From an uncultured Ruminococcus sp. (GTDB lineage: Bacteria; Bacillota; Clostridia; Oscillospirales; Ruminococcaceae), in assembly GCA_947624295.1 (NCBI GenBank), contig CANQJV010000005.1:31829-95828 (forward strand): 64,000 nucleotides of DNA, in the 5' to 3' direction. This document shows, piece after piece, positions 9,313 to 17,757 of this stretch (the first letter of the stretch is position 1; each line of letters begins with the position of its first letter). The notes beneath the pieces are model-generated. The model saw only the letters and a program-made list of their open reading frames with translations, was not told the origin of the DNA and ran no database searches. The position numbers and the translations under genes were made by a program.

Positions 9313-9343
9313 AAAAAATCCCCGATTGAAAAATCAACCGGGG
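9313..9343 (-). terminator. Terminator of the xylanase-esterase gene
   Basis: On the minus strand CCCCGGTTGA-tttt-TCAATCGGGG followed by ATTTTTTT. It sits 14 bases past the stop codon. Confidence 0.8.
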
Positions 9344-9357
9344 TTATTTATTTTAAT

Positions 9358-11721
9358 TTAATTAACTTTTGTGTAAACTTGTCCGCCGTCAAGCGTTTTA
9401 TTTTTTACAGCAAACATCTCTGATATTGAAACTATCTGCCAGCCCTGCTCTTTGAGGTAAGGAGCAAGATATTCCATAGCTTCAGCAGTTGTGTTGTAAG
9501 TTTCGTGCGCAAGAATAATTGCACCGTCAAGCGAACCGTTATTTTTTGCCGAAATTATAGTGTTGATAATGTCATCTTTTGAGGCATTATTCCAGTCAGC
9601 AACATCAATACTGCAAGTAATCATAGGTACGTCGCTGAGAGTCTGCTTTACTGTATCATTTACAGCAAGGTAGGGTAATCTGAGGAGTTTAGATGGTTCA
9701 GTGCCGATAATTCCCTTGAGTTTTGCATCTGTTGTATCAAATTCACTGCGGATTTCAGCAGGTGATTTTTGTGTGAGATACGGGTGTGAAGTCGTATGAT
9801 TAGCGATTTCCATGCCCTTTGAGAAAGCGTATCTTACTTCTTCTTCCCTGCCTGAATTGTTAATCCAGTCGCCTACGTAAAAGAAAGTAGAATGGAATCC
9901 CGAATCAGAAAGAGCGTTTATAATTCTCATTGAAGTATCTTGCGGGGAATTTCCTACAGCACCGTCATCAAATGAAATTGCAACCATTGGTTTAGAGGGG
10001 TCAATCCACGAAATATCTACACCGCCTGTTGGTGCAGGGAGAGTTGTAACTTCAGGGATTGTTGTTACTTCTGTAACTGTTGTTGTTTCGGGAGTTTCGG
10101 GAGTATCAACTGAACCCATAGGAAGTCTGCTGATTTGTTTTGCTAAAAACTGCTGTATTGCAAAAGCGTCCATTCCCGTGAGAGTTGCCTCGCCGTCACA
10201 AAATTCAGCGTTAGCAAAGCCTTTTTCTGAAAGCGTATATAAATCGTGATTACCTATGTGCTGGATAATTGCAGCAACGTCAGCCATATTGACTTCGCCG
10301 TCACAATTTGCGTCACCGTAAACAATACCGTTTTCTGAAGTCGTGGGAACTTGCTGAGTTGTAGGGACTTCTTCTGTTGTGACTGTTTCAGTTGTTGTCT
10401 GTACAGGTTTTTCAGCAGTTGTTGCGGTTGTAGTGGTTTCAGCTACAGCACCCTCAACTGTACCGTTTCCTGTAACTACAGTTGATTTTGTGCCCTCTTT
10501 TGCGCCTATTGCCTCGTCAATATAGAAATCTGTCAGGCTTTCGGGAGCCTCAACGTAAAGGAGCATATTTGTAGCACCGTTCGGGATTGTAAACGATGTA
10601 TTTTCGAGTTTAGTCCACTCACCGCTCTTAACGTCAGCAGCTGCAACTTCATCATAATTATCTTCGCCGTTGAGAGTGTACTGAAGTGTGAGTTTCATTT
10701 GAGTTGTTTCGCCTGATTTCTGGAGGACTGCCGTGCTGAAACTGTACGCATTACCGGGAATAAACGTTTTGGAGTCGAGTGAAATAGCTGTACCGTTCCA
10801 ATTATCAGTACGTCCGCTTACGAAAAGGGAATTTTTACCCTCATAGTAATTATTCGAATCAAGTTTAACTGTAGCGTCACCACGTCCGCCCCAATCATCT
10901 TCGCCTGTTTCGAATGTACTCCTGAAATAATAGCCGTTTTCATCAGGTTCAACAGGTGTGGGAGGTGTTACAACTGTACCGCCGTCACCGTCACCTTCGC
11001 CGATTACAAGACCGTTTTTATTTACAGCTGCACTTCCGTTTGACTGGTAGCCCTCGATATTAAGGGCAACTTCGTACATTTTACCGCTCATATCAAGACC
11101 TGCTTTTTCCCACGCATCGAAGTGTTTTGAAACGCTTATTCTGCCTTCAATATGTTTCTTGACATTATTTTGTGCGGGATTATCCTGACGGACACTCCAG
11201 TACTGGTAGAAAGTTTCCGTGCCGTGAATTGACGGCTGATTTTCTCTTACAGTCCTGTAAATGTCATATTTGTTACCGTTCGCCTCAACAGTACCGAGTG
11301 AATCATTACTTCCGGGTGGTCTCCAACTTCCCCATGCTTCGACGATGTAGTACTCAACAGTAGGGTCCTCCGTCCAACCGTAAACGCACATATAGGAGTT
11401 ACCTTTTGGTTCGTAGTCAACATCATAGTCGATATACATACCGTTGTAATCCTCATAATTTTTTGTACTGCCGAGTTTCTTACCGGTACGGAACAAACAG
11501 TTCTCAATGCCTGTCCAACTACACGTAAAAGCACCGTTACTGCCAACGTCCATAGTCGCAGTACCTTGACCCCATTGATTCCAGAGTTCATAGTCGTAGC
11601 CGTCTTTAGTACCAAGCTGTTGCTGGTCTGCCGCATTTGTTGTGAAAGTAGGTATACTTGCGAAACAGAGCATTGAGCCGATAAAACCGCTGACTAATCT
11701 GCTGAAAAAGCCTTTTTTCAT
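9358..11721 (-). CDS. Modular cellulosomal xylanase / acetylxylan esterase (GH11-CBM22-dockerin-CE4)
   Basis: Signal peptide followed by four modules. Residue numbers count from an upstream ATG three codons before the chosen start. GH11 xylanase, about 40-245: nucleophile Glu126 in VEYYIVE and acid/base Glu226 in IEGYQSNG. CBM22 xylan-binding module, about 265-415. After a Thr linker, an internal dockerin, about 475-540 (GDANCDGEVNMADVAAIIQH). CE4 polysaccharide deacetylase, about 580-785: ISFDDGA, HTTSHPYLT, RLPYL and ILAHETY. The same order is known in R. flavefaciens xylanase-esterases. It cuts xylan and removes acetyl groups from one scaffold position. The second ATG is chosen because AAAGGA is nine bases before it but touches the first ATG. 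Confidence 0.93.
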   Translation of the reverse strand: MKKGFFSRLVSGFIGSMLCFASIPTFTTNAADQQQLGTKDGYDYELWNQWGQGTATMDVGSNGAFTCSWTGIENCLFRTGKKLGSTKNYEDYNGMYIDYDVDYEPKGNSYMCVYGWTEDPTVEYYIVEAWGSWRPPGSNDSLGTVEANGNKYDIYRTVRENQPSIHGTETFYQYWSVRQDNPAQNNVKKHIEGRISVSKHFDAWEKAGLDMSGKMYEVALNIEGYQSNGSAAVNKNGLVIGEGDGDGGTVVTPPTPVEPDENGYYFRSTFETGEDDWGGRGDATVKLDSNNYYEGKNSLFVSGRTDNWNGTAISLDSKTFIPGNAYSFSTAVLQKSGETTQMKLTLQYTLNGEDNYDEVAAADVKSGEWTKLENTSFTIPNGATNMLLYVEAPESLTDFYIDEAIGAKEGTKSTVVTGNGTVEGAVAETTTTATTAEKPVQTTTETVTTEEVPTTQQVPTTSENGIVYGDANCDGEVNMADVAAIIQHIGNHDLYTLSEKGFANAEFCDGEATLTGMDAFAIQQFLAKQISRLPMGSVDTPETPETTTVTEVTTIPEVTTLPAPTGGVDISWIDPSKPMVAISFDDGAVGNSPQDTSMRIINALSDSGFHSTFFYVGDWINNSGREEEVRYAFSKGMEIANHTTSHPYLTQKSPAEIRSEFDTTDAKLKGIIGTEPSKLLRLPYLAVNDTVKQTLSDVPMITCSIDVADWNNASKDDIINTIISAKNNGSLDGAIILAHETYNTTAEAMEYLAPYLKEQGWQIVSISEMFAVKNKTLDGGQVYTKVN

Positions 11722-11799
11722 TTGATTCATTCCTTTCAGATAAAATATAATGATATAATTACGGCGAAATTGTGAACAAACTTCGCTTTTCTTAAATAT

Positions 11800-11828
11800 A
11801 TTTTATTACATTTTTGTGAATAATGCAA
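11800..11828 (-). promoter_or_regulatory. Promoter of the xylanase-esterase gene
   Basis: On the minus strand TTGCAT, 17 bp, TAAAAT, giving a leader of about 70 bases. Confidence 0.5.
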
Positions 11829-11876
11829 GTCATTTATTGCTGAAATAAAATATTCTTACCATTTTTTGCGATGTGA

Positions 11877-11946
11877 TACTAATTTAATTCTAAAAAACGT
11901 GCAGGATATTCGCAAAGATTGTCGGGTTTTTAGAATGAAATTAGTA
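11877..11946. other. Long imperfect palindrome of unknown role
   Basis: Arms TACTAATTTAATTCTAAAAA and TTTTTAGAATGAAATTAGTA are complementary over about 22 bases with three mismatches, around a 26-base loop. It lies between the xylanase promoter and a terminator for the opposite gene. It could be a small MITE or a cruciform. No T-tract follows on either strand. Confidence 0.55.
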
Positions 11947-11952
11947 TGAGTT

Positions 11953-11995
11953 ATAAAAAAACGGCAGTTCCCCGTATTAAACAAGGAAACCGCCG
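11953..11995 (-). terminator. Terminator of the zinc-ribbon protein gene
   Basis: On the minus strand ACGGCGGTTTCC pairs with GGGGAACTGCCGT, followed by TTTTTTT. Confidence 0.8.
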
Positions 11996-12010
11996 TAAAA
12001 AGGAGTGTTG

Positions 12011-12499
12011 TCAAGCAACAGGATTACCGCATTTTCCGCAGAATTTAGCACCGTCAGGCAATGTAGCACCGCATTTTACGCAGACATTGACGCTTTCCGC
12101 CTGAATAACTTCAGGTGCAGGAGATTCAGGTGCTACGATAGTCGCACCGCATTGATTGCATATACGTGAATCTTTCGGGACAACTGCACCGCAGGCAGGG
12201 CAGATAATATTACCGTCAAGTAAAGAGAGTTGCTGTTTATCTGAAGCAATTTTATCTTCTTTCGCCCTGACATCAGAGAAAACAGCACTGAATTGCGCAT
12301 TATTGGGGTCAGTGTTGTAAATTTGTCTGCCGACATTCAGCAATATATCGTTGACTTCCGCAGTAAGTGTTTTTATTTCTTTATTAAGGCGATTTTTTTC
12401 AGACATTTTCTGATAACTTTCCTTGCCTGTTTCGATGCCTTTGTCAACAGTATCACTGACTTTTCCGGCAAATCCCATCATAGTTTCCTTAAAACCCAT
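12011..12499 (-). CDS. Double zinc-ribbon cytoplasmic protein
   Basis: A 162-residue protein with an N-terminal helical, probably coiled-coil half (about 1-95, rich in Lys/Glu/Asp) and two zinc ribbons: CPACGAVV...CNQCGATI and CVKCGATLP...CGKCGNPVA. Such zinc_ribbon_2/DZR tails are common in Firmicutes proteins with no fixed function. The ATG follows AGGAGG by eight bases; an upstream in-frame ATG would overlap the gene before it and lacks a site. It is 28 bases downstream of the nucleoside phosphorylase gene and may be co-transcribed with it. Function unknown. Confidence 0.8.
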   Translation of the reverse strand: MGFKETMMGFAGKVSDTVDKGIETGKESYQKMSEKNRLNKEIKTLTAEVNDILLNVGRQIYNTDPNNAQFSAVFSDVRAKEDKIASDKQQLSLLDGNIICPACGAVVPKDSRICNQCGATIVAPESPAPEVIQAESVNVCVKCGATLPDGAKFCGKCGNPVA

Positions 12500-12527
12500 T
12501 GTTATAATCCTCCTGTAAGTAATATAT

Positions 12528-13817
12528 TTATGTAAGCGTAGAAACATCGGAAGTAAGCGTTCTGAATTTCAAGGCATTATAAGCCCTCATAGCTACTTCT
12601 GAAAAATCACTGCAAACATTTGAATATAGAGTCATAAGCGGAGCATCGACTGAAATTTTGTCGCCGACTGAAAATTCGAGTACAATGCCTGCTGTAGTGT
12701 CAATTTCATCATCTTTTGCAATTCTTCCCGCACCTAAAAGAAGTGATGCCATACCGAGTTCTTCCGTATTTACAGAAATTATCTGCACATCTTTCGGGGC
12801 ATATATGACATGACTGTATTTAGCTTTCGGCAATAATTCAACGTCATTGCAAATATCGCCGTCACCGCCGTGAAGTATTACAGTTTTCCTGAATGCTCTC
12901 AGAGCATCGCCCGAAGATACAGCATTTTTCGCCATTGCAACGCATTCCTCGTGAGTACCTCTGCCGGCGAGTTCCAGAATATCTGCTGAAAGTTCAATAC
13001 AAGTATCGTAAAGTCTGCCTTTTATTTTCCCCTGAAGAAGTTCAACAGCCTCACGTACTTCCAGAGCATTGCCGATACAGTGCCCGAGAGGTTCGTTCAT
13101 ATCAGTGACAACAGCACGGCATTTTTTACCTGCCGATTTACCGACTTTCTCCATAAGTTCGGCGAGTTTGTGAGCATCTTCCTTTGTTTTCATAAATGCA
13201 CCCGTTCCCCATTTCACGTCAAGCAACAGGCAATCTGCATTTACAGCGAGTTTTTTACTCATAACGCTTGCGCAAATCAGAGGTATACTGTCAACTGTTC
13301 CGGTAGCGTTGCGGAGAGCGTATATTTTCTTATCGGCAGGAGCTATTTTTTCACTTTGCGAGATAACAGAAAAGCCTGTTGTTTTCACAATATCGATAAA
13401 TTCAGCCGACGGGATTTCGGTACGATAACCGCTTATACTTTCGAGTTTATCAATAGTACCGCCTGTATGACCAAGACCACGCCCTGACATTTTAGGCATT
13501 GCCACACCGCACGATGCAACAACAGGCGCAATAATAAGAGTAGTCTTGTCCCCTACTCCGCCTGTACTATGCTTGTCTGCTGTAACACGCCCTATATCCG
13601 CATTCAGGTCGAGAGTGATACCCGTATCACGCATAGCAAAAGTGAGTGCAATTGTTTCAGATTCAGTAAGACTGTTAATGCATACAGCCATAAGCCACGC
13701 TGACATCTGATAATCGGGGATTTCTCCGGAAGTAAAACCATTTACAAGATACTGTATTTCTTCATTTGTAAGAGGGACTGCTTTTTTTGTTTTGTTAATT
13801 ATATCAATTGGATTCAC
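12528..13817 (-). CDS. pdp: Pyrimidine-nucleoside (thymidine/uridine) phosphorylase
   Basis: Phosphorolysis of uridine, thymidine or deoxyuridine to free base and (deoxy)ribose-1-phosphate, a nucleoside salvage step. The 429 residues match the family. The phosphate-binding signature KHSTGGVGDKTTLIIAP lies near residues 80-96, followed by SGRGLGHTGGT with its conserved Arg/His/Gly. The chosen GTG (VNPIDIINK) has AGGAGG eight bases upstream; a GTG three codons earlier is itself inside the ribosome site. It is the first gene after its own promoter. Confidence 0.92.
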   Translation of the reverse strand: MNPIDIINKTKKAVPLTNEEIQYLVNGFTSGEIPDYQMSAWLMAVCINSLTESETIALTFAMRDTGITLDLNADIGRVTADKHSTGGVGDKTTLIIAPVVASCGVAMPKMSGRGLGHTGGTIDKLESISGYRTEIPSAEFIDIVKTTGFSVISQSEKIAPADKKIYALRNATGTVDSIPLICASVMSKKLAVNADCLLLDVKWGTGAFMKTKEDAHKLAELMEKVGKSAGKKCRAVVTDMNEPLGHCIGNALEVREAVELLQGKIKGRLYDTCIELSADILELAGRGTHEECVAMAKNAVSSGDALRAFRKTVILHGGDGDICNDVELLPKAKYSHVIYAPKDVQIISVNTEELGMASLLLGAGRIAKDDEIDTTAGIVLEFSVGDKISVDAPLMTLYSNVCSDFSEVAMRAYNALKFRTLTSDVSTLT

Positions 13818-13839
13818 AAATTCCACCTCCTTAATTTAT

Positions 13840-13868
13840 ATCATAACATATTTTTCATAAAAAGTCAA
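13840..13868 (-). promoter_or_regulatory. Promoter of the nucleoside phosphorylase gene
   Basis: On the minus strand TTGACT, 17 bp, TATGAT with an extended TG (ATGTTATGAT). Confidence 0.7.
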
Positions 13869-13895
13869 TAGATTTTCGAAAAAAATATGTAAAAT

Positions 13896-14150
13896 TCATA
13901 TATATTTTATAATCACAAGACAAGCAACAAACGGCACGCCCAGAACCGCACTTCCGCATATATTGAAAACGTTCAAAGGCAAATCCGCATTTATAATTCC
14001 GCCGTATCTGTTCACAAGAATAAGCGCAGTAAGACCTGTAAGCATACCGAATATTGCTGTTGAAAACCGTTTCTGCCGTTTGCTGTAATATGTAATCATA
14101 ATCAGCACAACCACGGCACACGCTATTAAAAATATAGTTTCCGTATTCAT
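13896..14150 (-). CDS. bofA: BofA-family membrane protein (pro-sigmaK processing inhibitor family)
   Basis: An 84-residue protein with two or three membrane helices. The segment TGLTALILVNRYGG...DLPLNVFNICGSAVLGVPF is the BofA signature (LVN..G...LPLN.FN....LG.P). In Bacillus, BofA holds the SpoIVFB protease inactive until the forespore signals. Whether it does so here is inference, but SipL and SpoIVA genes occur in the same window. It is the last gene of a four-gene minus-strand cluster of small proteins, 12 bases after its neighbour. AGAGGT lies five bases before the ATG. Confidence 0.8.
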   Translation of the reverse strand: MNTETIFLIACAVVVLIMITYYSKRQKRFSTAIFGMLTGLTALILVNRYGGIINADLPLNVFNICGSAVLGVPFVACLVIIKYI

Positions 14151-14162
14151 TTTATACCTCTT

Positions 14163-14330
14163 TTATAGTAGTATATATCCCAATGCAAGAATAAGTTTCA
14201 TATCTCCGCCGTCTTTTATCAGCAGAAAAAGCAGTGCAATAATAAGAAGTGTATCCCTGTCAATTCCGGACGGCAGATTTTTTTCAGGTTCAGGCATTTT
14301 ATTTTCAGGCATATTGCAGTAAACCGACAT
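14163..14330 (-). CDS. Small hydrophobic-tailed protein (55 aa) in the bofA cluster
   Basis: Starts MSVYCNMPENKMPEPEKNLP. After PSGIDRDTLLIIALLFLLIK comes the motif DGGDMKLILALGYILL. The middle is one membrane-compatible helix. Short proteins with LLFLL.(K/R)DGGD..L.LAL.YIL tails recur in Clostridia; no function is established that I know of. A strong GTAGGAGG site lies seven bases before the ATG. Gaps of 11-12 bases to both neighbours show it is a real member of the bofA cluster. Confidence 0.75.
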   Translation of the reverse strand: MSVYCNMPENKMPEPEKNLPSGIDRDTLLIIALLFLLIKDGGDMKLILALGYILL

Positions 14331-14341
14331 TTTTGTTCCTC

Positions 14342-14701
14342 CTACAGAATATTGTTAAGTAATCCGCTTTCCTTTGCCATATTGTAGACAGTTATCAGTT
14401 TCAGCATTTTCACTGCTTTATCAAGTTTAAGCTGTTTCTGCTCACTCAGATGCGGACGGAGTGCAAGCAGAAGTTGTGTATTCTTATCCTGCTGATTGAA
14501 AGTATTTGCAAGACTGACAAGACCCATAATCTGCTCCATATCAGGCATATCGCCGTTACCGGAACAGTTTTCCTGAACATTGCTTTCCGGAGAGTCATTA
14601 CTGATTTCTCCGGATTTCAACATTTCAGCAAGTTCAGCAATCTGTCTCATACTCTCTTTATCTGACAGGATTCCTGAAATTTTATTCATTATATCGTCCA
14701 A
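14342..14701 (-). CDS. Conserved small helical protein of unknown function in the bofA cluster
   Basis: A 119-residue soluble protein, mostly helical. It has a polar, low-complexity middle (ISNDSPESNVQENCSGNGD) and a C-terminal half rich in leucine and lysine (LLLALRPHLSEQKQLKLDKA, then VKMLKLITVYNMAKESGLL). The TTG start has AAGGTG five bases upstream; the next ATG is too far from that site. No domain recognised. Its position between an 83-aa protein and the 55-aa protein in one transcript suggests a shared, possibly sporulation-related role, which is inference only. Confidence 0.7.
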   Translation of the reverse strand: MDDIMNKISGILSDKESMRQIAELAEMLKSGEISNDSPESNVQENCSGNGDMPDMEQIMGLVSLANTFNQQDKNTQLLLALRPHLSEQKQLKLDKAVKMLKLITVYNMAKESGLLNNIL

Positions 14702-14710
14702 AACAGCACC

Positions 14711-14962
14711 TTATTTCTTCCCTGATATTTTTTCGTAAAGTGCTTTTGCTTGTGGGGTACTCATCAATTTTTCGATGATTTTGGGATTATTTACAGCCAT
14801 TTTGAATTTATCCGCTTCACTTTTATTCATTCCAGCCAGTGCGCTGTCGAATTTACCTTCCTCCAGTTCTTTCCGTAACTGTTCAGGCGGTACACCTATT
14901 TTCCTGCTTACCTCGTTAAGCAAGCCGTTGAGTTGATTTTTGTCAATACTGTTTTTGTCCAT
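14711..14962 (-). CDS. Small helical protein of unknown function, first gene of the bofA cluster
   Basis: An 83-residue soluble helical protein starting MDKNSIDKNQLNGLLNEVSR and ending TPQAKALYEKISGKK. No signal peptide, membrane helix or known motif. The ATG is fixed by AAGGAG nine bases upstream; a longer reading frame begins 16 codons earlier inside the leader without a site. A promoter lies just upstream. Nine bases separate it from the next gene. Confidence 0.7.
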   Translation of the reverse strand: MDKNSIDKNQLNGLLNEVSRKIGVPPEQLRKELEEGKFDSALAGMNKSEADKFKMAVNNPKIIEKLMSTPQAKALYEKISGKK

Positions 14963-15015
14963 AAAAATAATCTCCTTACTATGAAAATTTGATTGCAATT
15001 CTGATTGCAATTTTA

Positions 15016-15044
15016 ATTATAAAACTGCAATTTTAGTTTGTAAA
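15016..15044 (-). promoter_or_regulatory. Promoter of the bofA small-protein cluster
   Basis: On the minus strand TTTACA, 17 bp, TATAAT. It is divergent from the phosphodiesterase promoter 20 bases away. Confidence 0.6.
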
Positions 15045-15063
15045 TTTAATTTTATTAAAACTA

Positions 15064-15092
15064 TTGTAAAAATTACGTTTATATGGTATAAT
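15064..15092 (+). promoter_or_regulatory. Promoter of the phosphodiesterase gene
   Basis: TTGTAA, 17 bp, TATAAT with an extended TG (ATGGTATAAT). Confidence 0.7.
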
Positions 15093-15106
15093 TATTATAA
15101 CGTTCC

Positions 15107-15150
15107 TTAAGGCAACACCGCACAAAGAACGCCTGACGGATTTGCCTTAA
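15107..15150 (+). repeat. 44-bp palindromic insert with AAGGCAACACCG end, in a 5' leader
   Basis: TTAAGGCAA and TTGCCTTAA are perfect 9-base inverted ends around ...CACCGCACAAAGAACGCC... The left end matches the end of the element at 56910 (AAGGCAACACCGTACAGAAC). As it follows the promoter by about 15 bases, it would be transcribed as a hairpin ahead of the ribosome site. Confidence 0.55.
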
Positions 15151-15172
15151 TTTTTTGCTATGGAGGTTTTTT

Positions 15173-15661
15173 ATGCGTATTATTGTTATCTCAGACACTC
15201 ACGGAAATGTTCATGCCATCGAAACAGTTTTTCTCCGCAATCACGATGCTGACCTTTTTATTCACCTCGGCGACGGTGAAAGAGACCTCGACAGTTTCCT
15301 CAATGAACACGCAGACTATACTGATAAAACTATTCACGTCTGCGGAAACTGCGATATGGGCAGTTTAAGTCCCGGATTTGTTGTTCTGCCTGTTTTCGGT
15401 CATAAGATTTTCGCTACTCACGGTCATCTTTTCGCCGCAAAAAACGGTCTTGAAATCCTGAAACGTACCGCAAAAGAAAATGATTGTGATATTGTCCTTT
15501 ACGGTCACACTCACACTCGCTACAACAAAAAAGAGGACGGTTTATATATCCTCAATCCCGGAAGTGCAAGCTGTCCATACGACGGTACTGCGCCATCATT
15601 CGGTCATGTTGATATATTCTACTCCGGAGTTGTCACAAATATCGCCGATATAGATATATAA
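15173..15661 (+). CDS. YfcE/MJ0936-type metallophosphoesterase
   Basis: A 162-residue cytoplasmic calcineurin-like phosphoesterase. Metal and active-site motifs are complete: SDTHGN, HLGDGERD, GNCD, THGH and YGHTH. Family members hydrolyse phosphodiesters, and some are tested on bis-p-nitrophenyl phosphate only, so the natural substrate is unknown. The ATG follows GGAGG by seven bases; an in-frame TTG six codons earlier overlaps the site. A membrane-protein gene follows 39 bases later. Confidence 0.88.
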   Translation: MRIIVISDTHGNVHAIETVFLRNHDADLFIHLGDGERDLDSFLNEHADYTDKTIHVCGNCDMGSLSPGFVVLPVFGHKIFATHGHLFAAKNGLEILKRTAKENDCDIVLYGHTHTRYNKKEDGLYILNPGSASCPYDGTAPSFGHVDIFYSGVVTNIADIDI

Positions 15662-15700
15662 TATGCTGTATCTGCTAAAAATGCTACAGGAGTGAATAAA

Positions 15701-16285
15701 GTGAAATCAATTGACGAAATGGCACGTAATGCTAAACTTATGAAGCAATGCAACAGGATTTACAATACTGTTGTTACAGTATATGCCGTAATATGTGCTT
15801 TTTATGCAGGAGTAACTCTTTTTATGCTTTTTCTCGGTCAGGCTCTTAACCCTTTACCGCCGTTTATTGACGGGATTATCCTCAAAGGCGCATTATTTTT
15901 CTGCGGTCTTATGGCTTGCTATAAACACGATACAAAATATACTCTTTTTGCAATTGTAATTATGGTGATTTCAGTTTTCATCAGTGACGCTATAAACGGT
16001 ATCATAGCTGTTGTGACAGTGATTCTGTCAGTTGTCACGGCATACACAAACAGGCAATACCATTATCTCGAAAATCAATTCGGTTTCCCGTATTTCAATG
16101 AACGGTTCGAAGAACAAAATCTTGATATTCGCCAAAGCAATATAAAAGATAGTTACCGTCAGAATTACGAACGTATGATGAAAACTTCATCTGCTGATAT
16201 GGACGATGTTTCCACGGAAAATAACACGCCTGATTCCGACGGAAAACAAAATAACAGCGATTCTGATTTAATGGACAGTATATGA
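15701..16285 (+). CDS. Membrane protein of unknown function with acidic tail
   Basis: 194 residues. The N-terminal cytoplasmic stretch is followed by about four membrane helices (VVTVYAVICAFYAGVTLFML, GIILKGALFFCGL, YTLFAIVIMVISVFI, INGIIAVVTVILSVV). The hydrophilic tail is rich in Asp, Ser and Asn (DSDGKQNNSDSDLMDSI). The GTG at this start is eight bases after AGGAG; the GTG three codons upstream lies inside that site. No family recognised. It probably shares the phosphodiesterase transcript and ends in a bidirectional terminator. Confidence 0.75.
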   Translation: MKSIDEMARNAKLMKQCNRIYNTVVTVYAVICAFYAGVTLFMLFLGQALNPLPPFIDGIILKGALFFCGLMACYKHDTKYTLFAIVIMVISVFISDAINGIIAVVTVILSVVTAYTNRQYHYLENQFGFPYFNERFEEQNLDIRQSNIKDSYRQNYERMMKTSSADMDDVSTENNTPDSDGKQNNSDSDLMDSI

Positions 16286-16318
16286 AAAACTCCGCATTTT
16301 TACGTGCGGAGCTTTTTG
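16286..16318. terminator. Bidirectional terminator
   Basis: CTCCGCA-tttttacg-TGCGGAG with T-runs on both strands (CTTTTT on plus, TTTTTC on minus), shared by convergent genes. Confidence 0.8.
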
Positions 16319-16498
16319 TTAATAAGCAGTTATAATATTTTCAACATATTTTTTCATTTCGTCTTTTGATTCAACAGCGTGAGTACCGCTGACAACCTGC
16401 CATTTTTTCTGTTCGGGTAAACTCTCAAATTTCTGCATTGCTTCGGGATTCATAGAGAGAGCCGTCCCGAAATTTACAGGCATACTTGATTTATCCAT
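16319..16498 (-). CDS. Small conserved hypothetical protein (59 aa)
   Basis: Starts MDKSSMPVNFGTALSMNPEA and continues FESLPEQKKWQVVSGTHAVE before KDEMKKYVENIITAY. The pattern F..LP...K..VV.GTHAV.SK.EM..YV..I is compact and helical, loosely like the C-terminal helix pair of YdeI-type proteins, but I would not assign that family. The ATG is nine bases after AAAGGAG; a TTG three codons earlier abuts the site. It sits 49 bases downstream of queF and may be read from the que operon. Confidence 0.65.
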   Translation of the reverse strand: MDKSSMPVNFGTALSMNPEAMQKFESLPEQKKWQVVSGTHAVESKDEMKKYVENIITAY

Positions 16499-16547
16499 AG
16501 CGTACAACTCCTTTCAAGAGAATTATATGCTACGGATTCTGTTTTAT

Positions 16548-17045
16548 TCAGCGGTTATCAATTGTTTCGGGGTGTAAATCATGGTGTGAAAGCCTGTCCC
16601 ACGCAACCTGCTCCCATTTTGTATTCGGTGCGCCGTAATTGCAGTACGGGTCTATCGATATACCGCCTCTTGGGAGGAATTTCCCCCATACTTCTATATA
16701 TTTCGGGCTCATCAGTTTAATTAAATCATTCATAATAATATTTATGCAGTCCTCGTGGAAATCGCCGTGATTCCTGAAACTGAACAGGTATAATTTCAGA
16801 GACTTGCTTTCAACCATTTTTTCAGACGGCACGTATGATATATATATACTCGCAAAATCAGGCTGTCCTGTAATCGGGCAAAGGCTTGTAAATTCAGGGC
16901 AATTGAACTTGACGAAATAATCTCTTTCAGGGTGTTTGTTGGGGAATGTTTCCAGTAAATCAGGGTTATAATCCTGCGGATATTTCGTGTTCTGATTCCC
17001 TAAAAGCGTAATATCGCCTTTTTCTGAGTCACTTCTTCCTGCCAT
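16548..17045 (-). CDS. queF: QueF: NADPH-dependent preQ0 reductase
   Basis: Reduces 7-cyano-7-deazaguanine (preQ0) to 7-aminomethyl-7-deazaguanine (preQ1), the last soluble step before insertion into tRNA. The short single-domain (YkvM-type) form of 165 residues. Cys in [12 protein letters not shown] forms the thioimide; [16 protein letters not shown] is the NADPH/substrate motif and HEDCIN follows. Its start codon lies two bases past the stop of queC, so translation is coupled. It is the last que gene of the operon. Confidence 0.95.
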   Translation of the reverse strand: MAGRSDSEKGDITLLGNQNTKYPQDYNPDLLETFPNKHPERDYFVKFNCPEFTSLCPITGQPDFASIYISYVPSEKMVESKSLKLYLFSFRNHGDFHEDCINIIMNDLIKLMSPKYIEVWGKFLPRGGISIDPYCNYGAPNTKWEQVAWDRLSHHDLHPETIDNR

Positions 17046-17049
17046 TATA

Positions 17050-17742
17050 TTACACTCCTTCCGTAAGCATAAGCGGGTCTTTTACGCCGTTCGCCTCAAA
17101 TGCCTTTATTCTGTCACGGCAAGTCCCGCACACTCCGCACGGTTTACCGTTACCCTCGTAACAACTCCACGTCATTTCATACGGTACTTTCAATTCAAGA
17201 CCTGTTTTTACAACGTCTTTTTTAGTTGAATTAACAAACGGTGCGACAATTTCAAGTTGTTTTCCACTGCCGATATATACCGCCTCATTCATAGCCCTGT
17301 TGAACTCGTCACTGCAATCGGGGTAAGCGTTACCGGCTGAATCATCGCTATGCGCTCCGTAGTAAATCACACTGCAACCATTTGACAGCGCAATACTTGA
17401 CGCTGACGCAAGAAAAAGACCGTTCCTGAACGGCACATATGTAGATACAGGTTTACCGTTCGTCTTAGTGAGCTGTTCCGCATAACTTTCCTGAGGTATT
17501 TCCTCGTCGGACTGCTCCAGAAGTGAACAGTTGCTATCAGCGAAAATCTTAGTCAAATCAAGCGTTTTCAGCTGTACATTGTAAAACTCCGCTATTTTCT
17601 CCGCCGACTGTATTTCCCTGACGTGCTTTTGCCCGTAATATACGGACAATGCTATAACATTTTCTGCTCCGTACTTTTCCACGGCAAGCGCAAGGCAAGT
17701 TGTGCTGTCAACTCCGCCACTGAATAAAACAAGTGCTTTCAT
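17050..17742 (-). CDS. queC: QueC: 7-cyano-7-deazaguanine synthase
   Basis: ATP- and ammonia-dependent conversion of 7-carboxy-7-deazaguanine to preQ0. The N-terminal PP-loop ATP motif [10 protein letters not shown] lies at residues 6-15. The zinc site is made by the C-terminal cysteines [18 protein letters not shown]. At 230 residues it is of normal length. It sits between folE and queF with gaps of 15 and 4 bases in the five-gene operon. Cytoplasmic. Confidence 0.95.
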   Translation of the reverse strand: MKALVLFSGGVDSTTCLALAVEKYGAENVIALSVYYGQKHVREIQSAEKIAEFYNVQLKTLDLTKIFADSNCSLLEQSDEEIPQESYAEQLTKTNGKPVSTYVPFRNGLFLASASSIALSNGCSVIYYGAHSDDSAGNAYPDCSDEFNRAMNEAVYIGSGKQLEIVAPFVNSTKKDVVKTGLELKVPYEMTWSCYEGNGKPCGVCGTCRDRIKAFEANGVKDPLMLTEGV

Positions 17743-17757
17743 AGTAATAATACTCCT

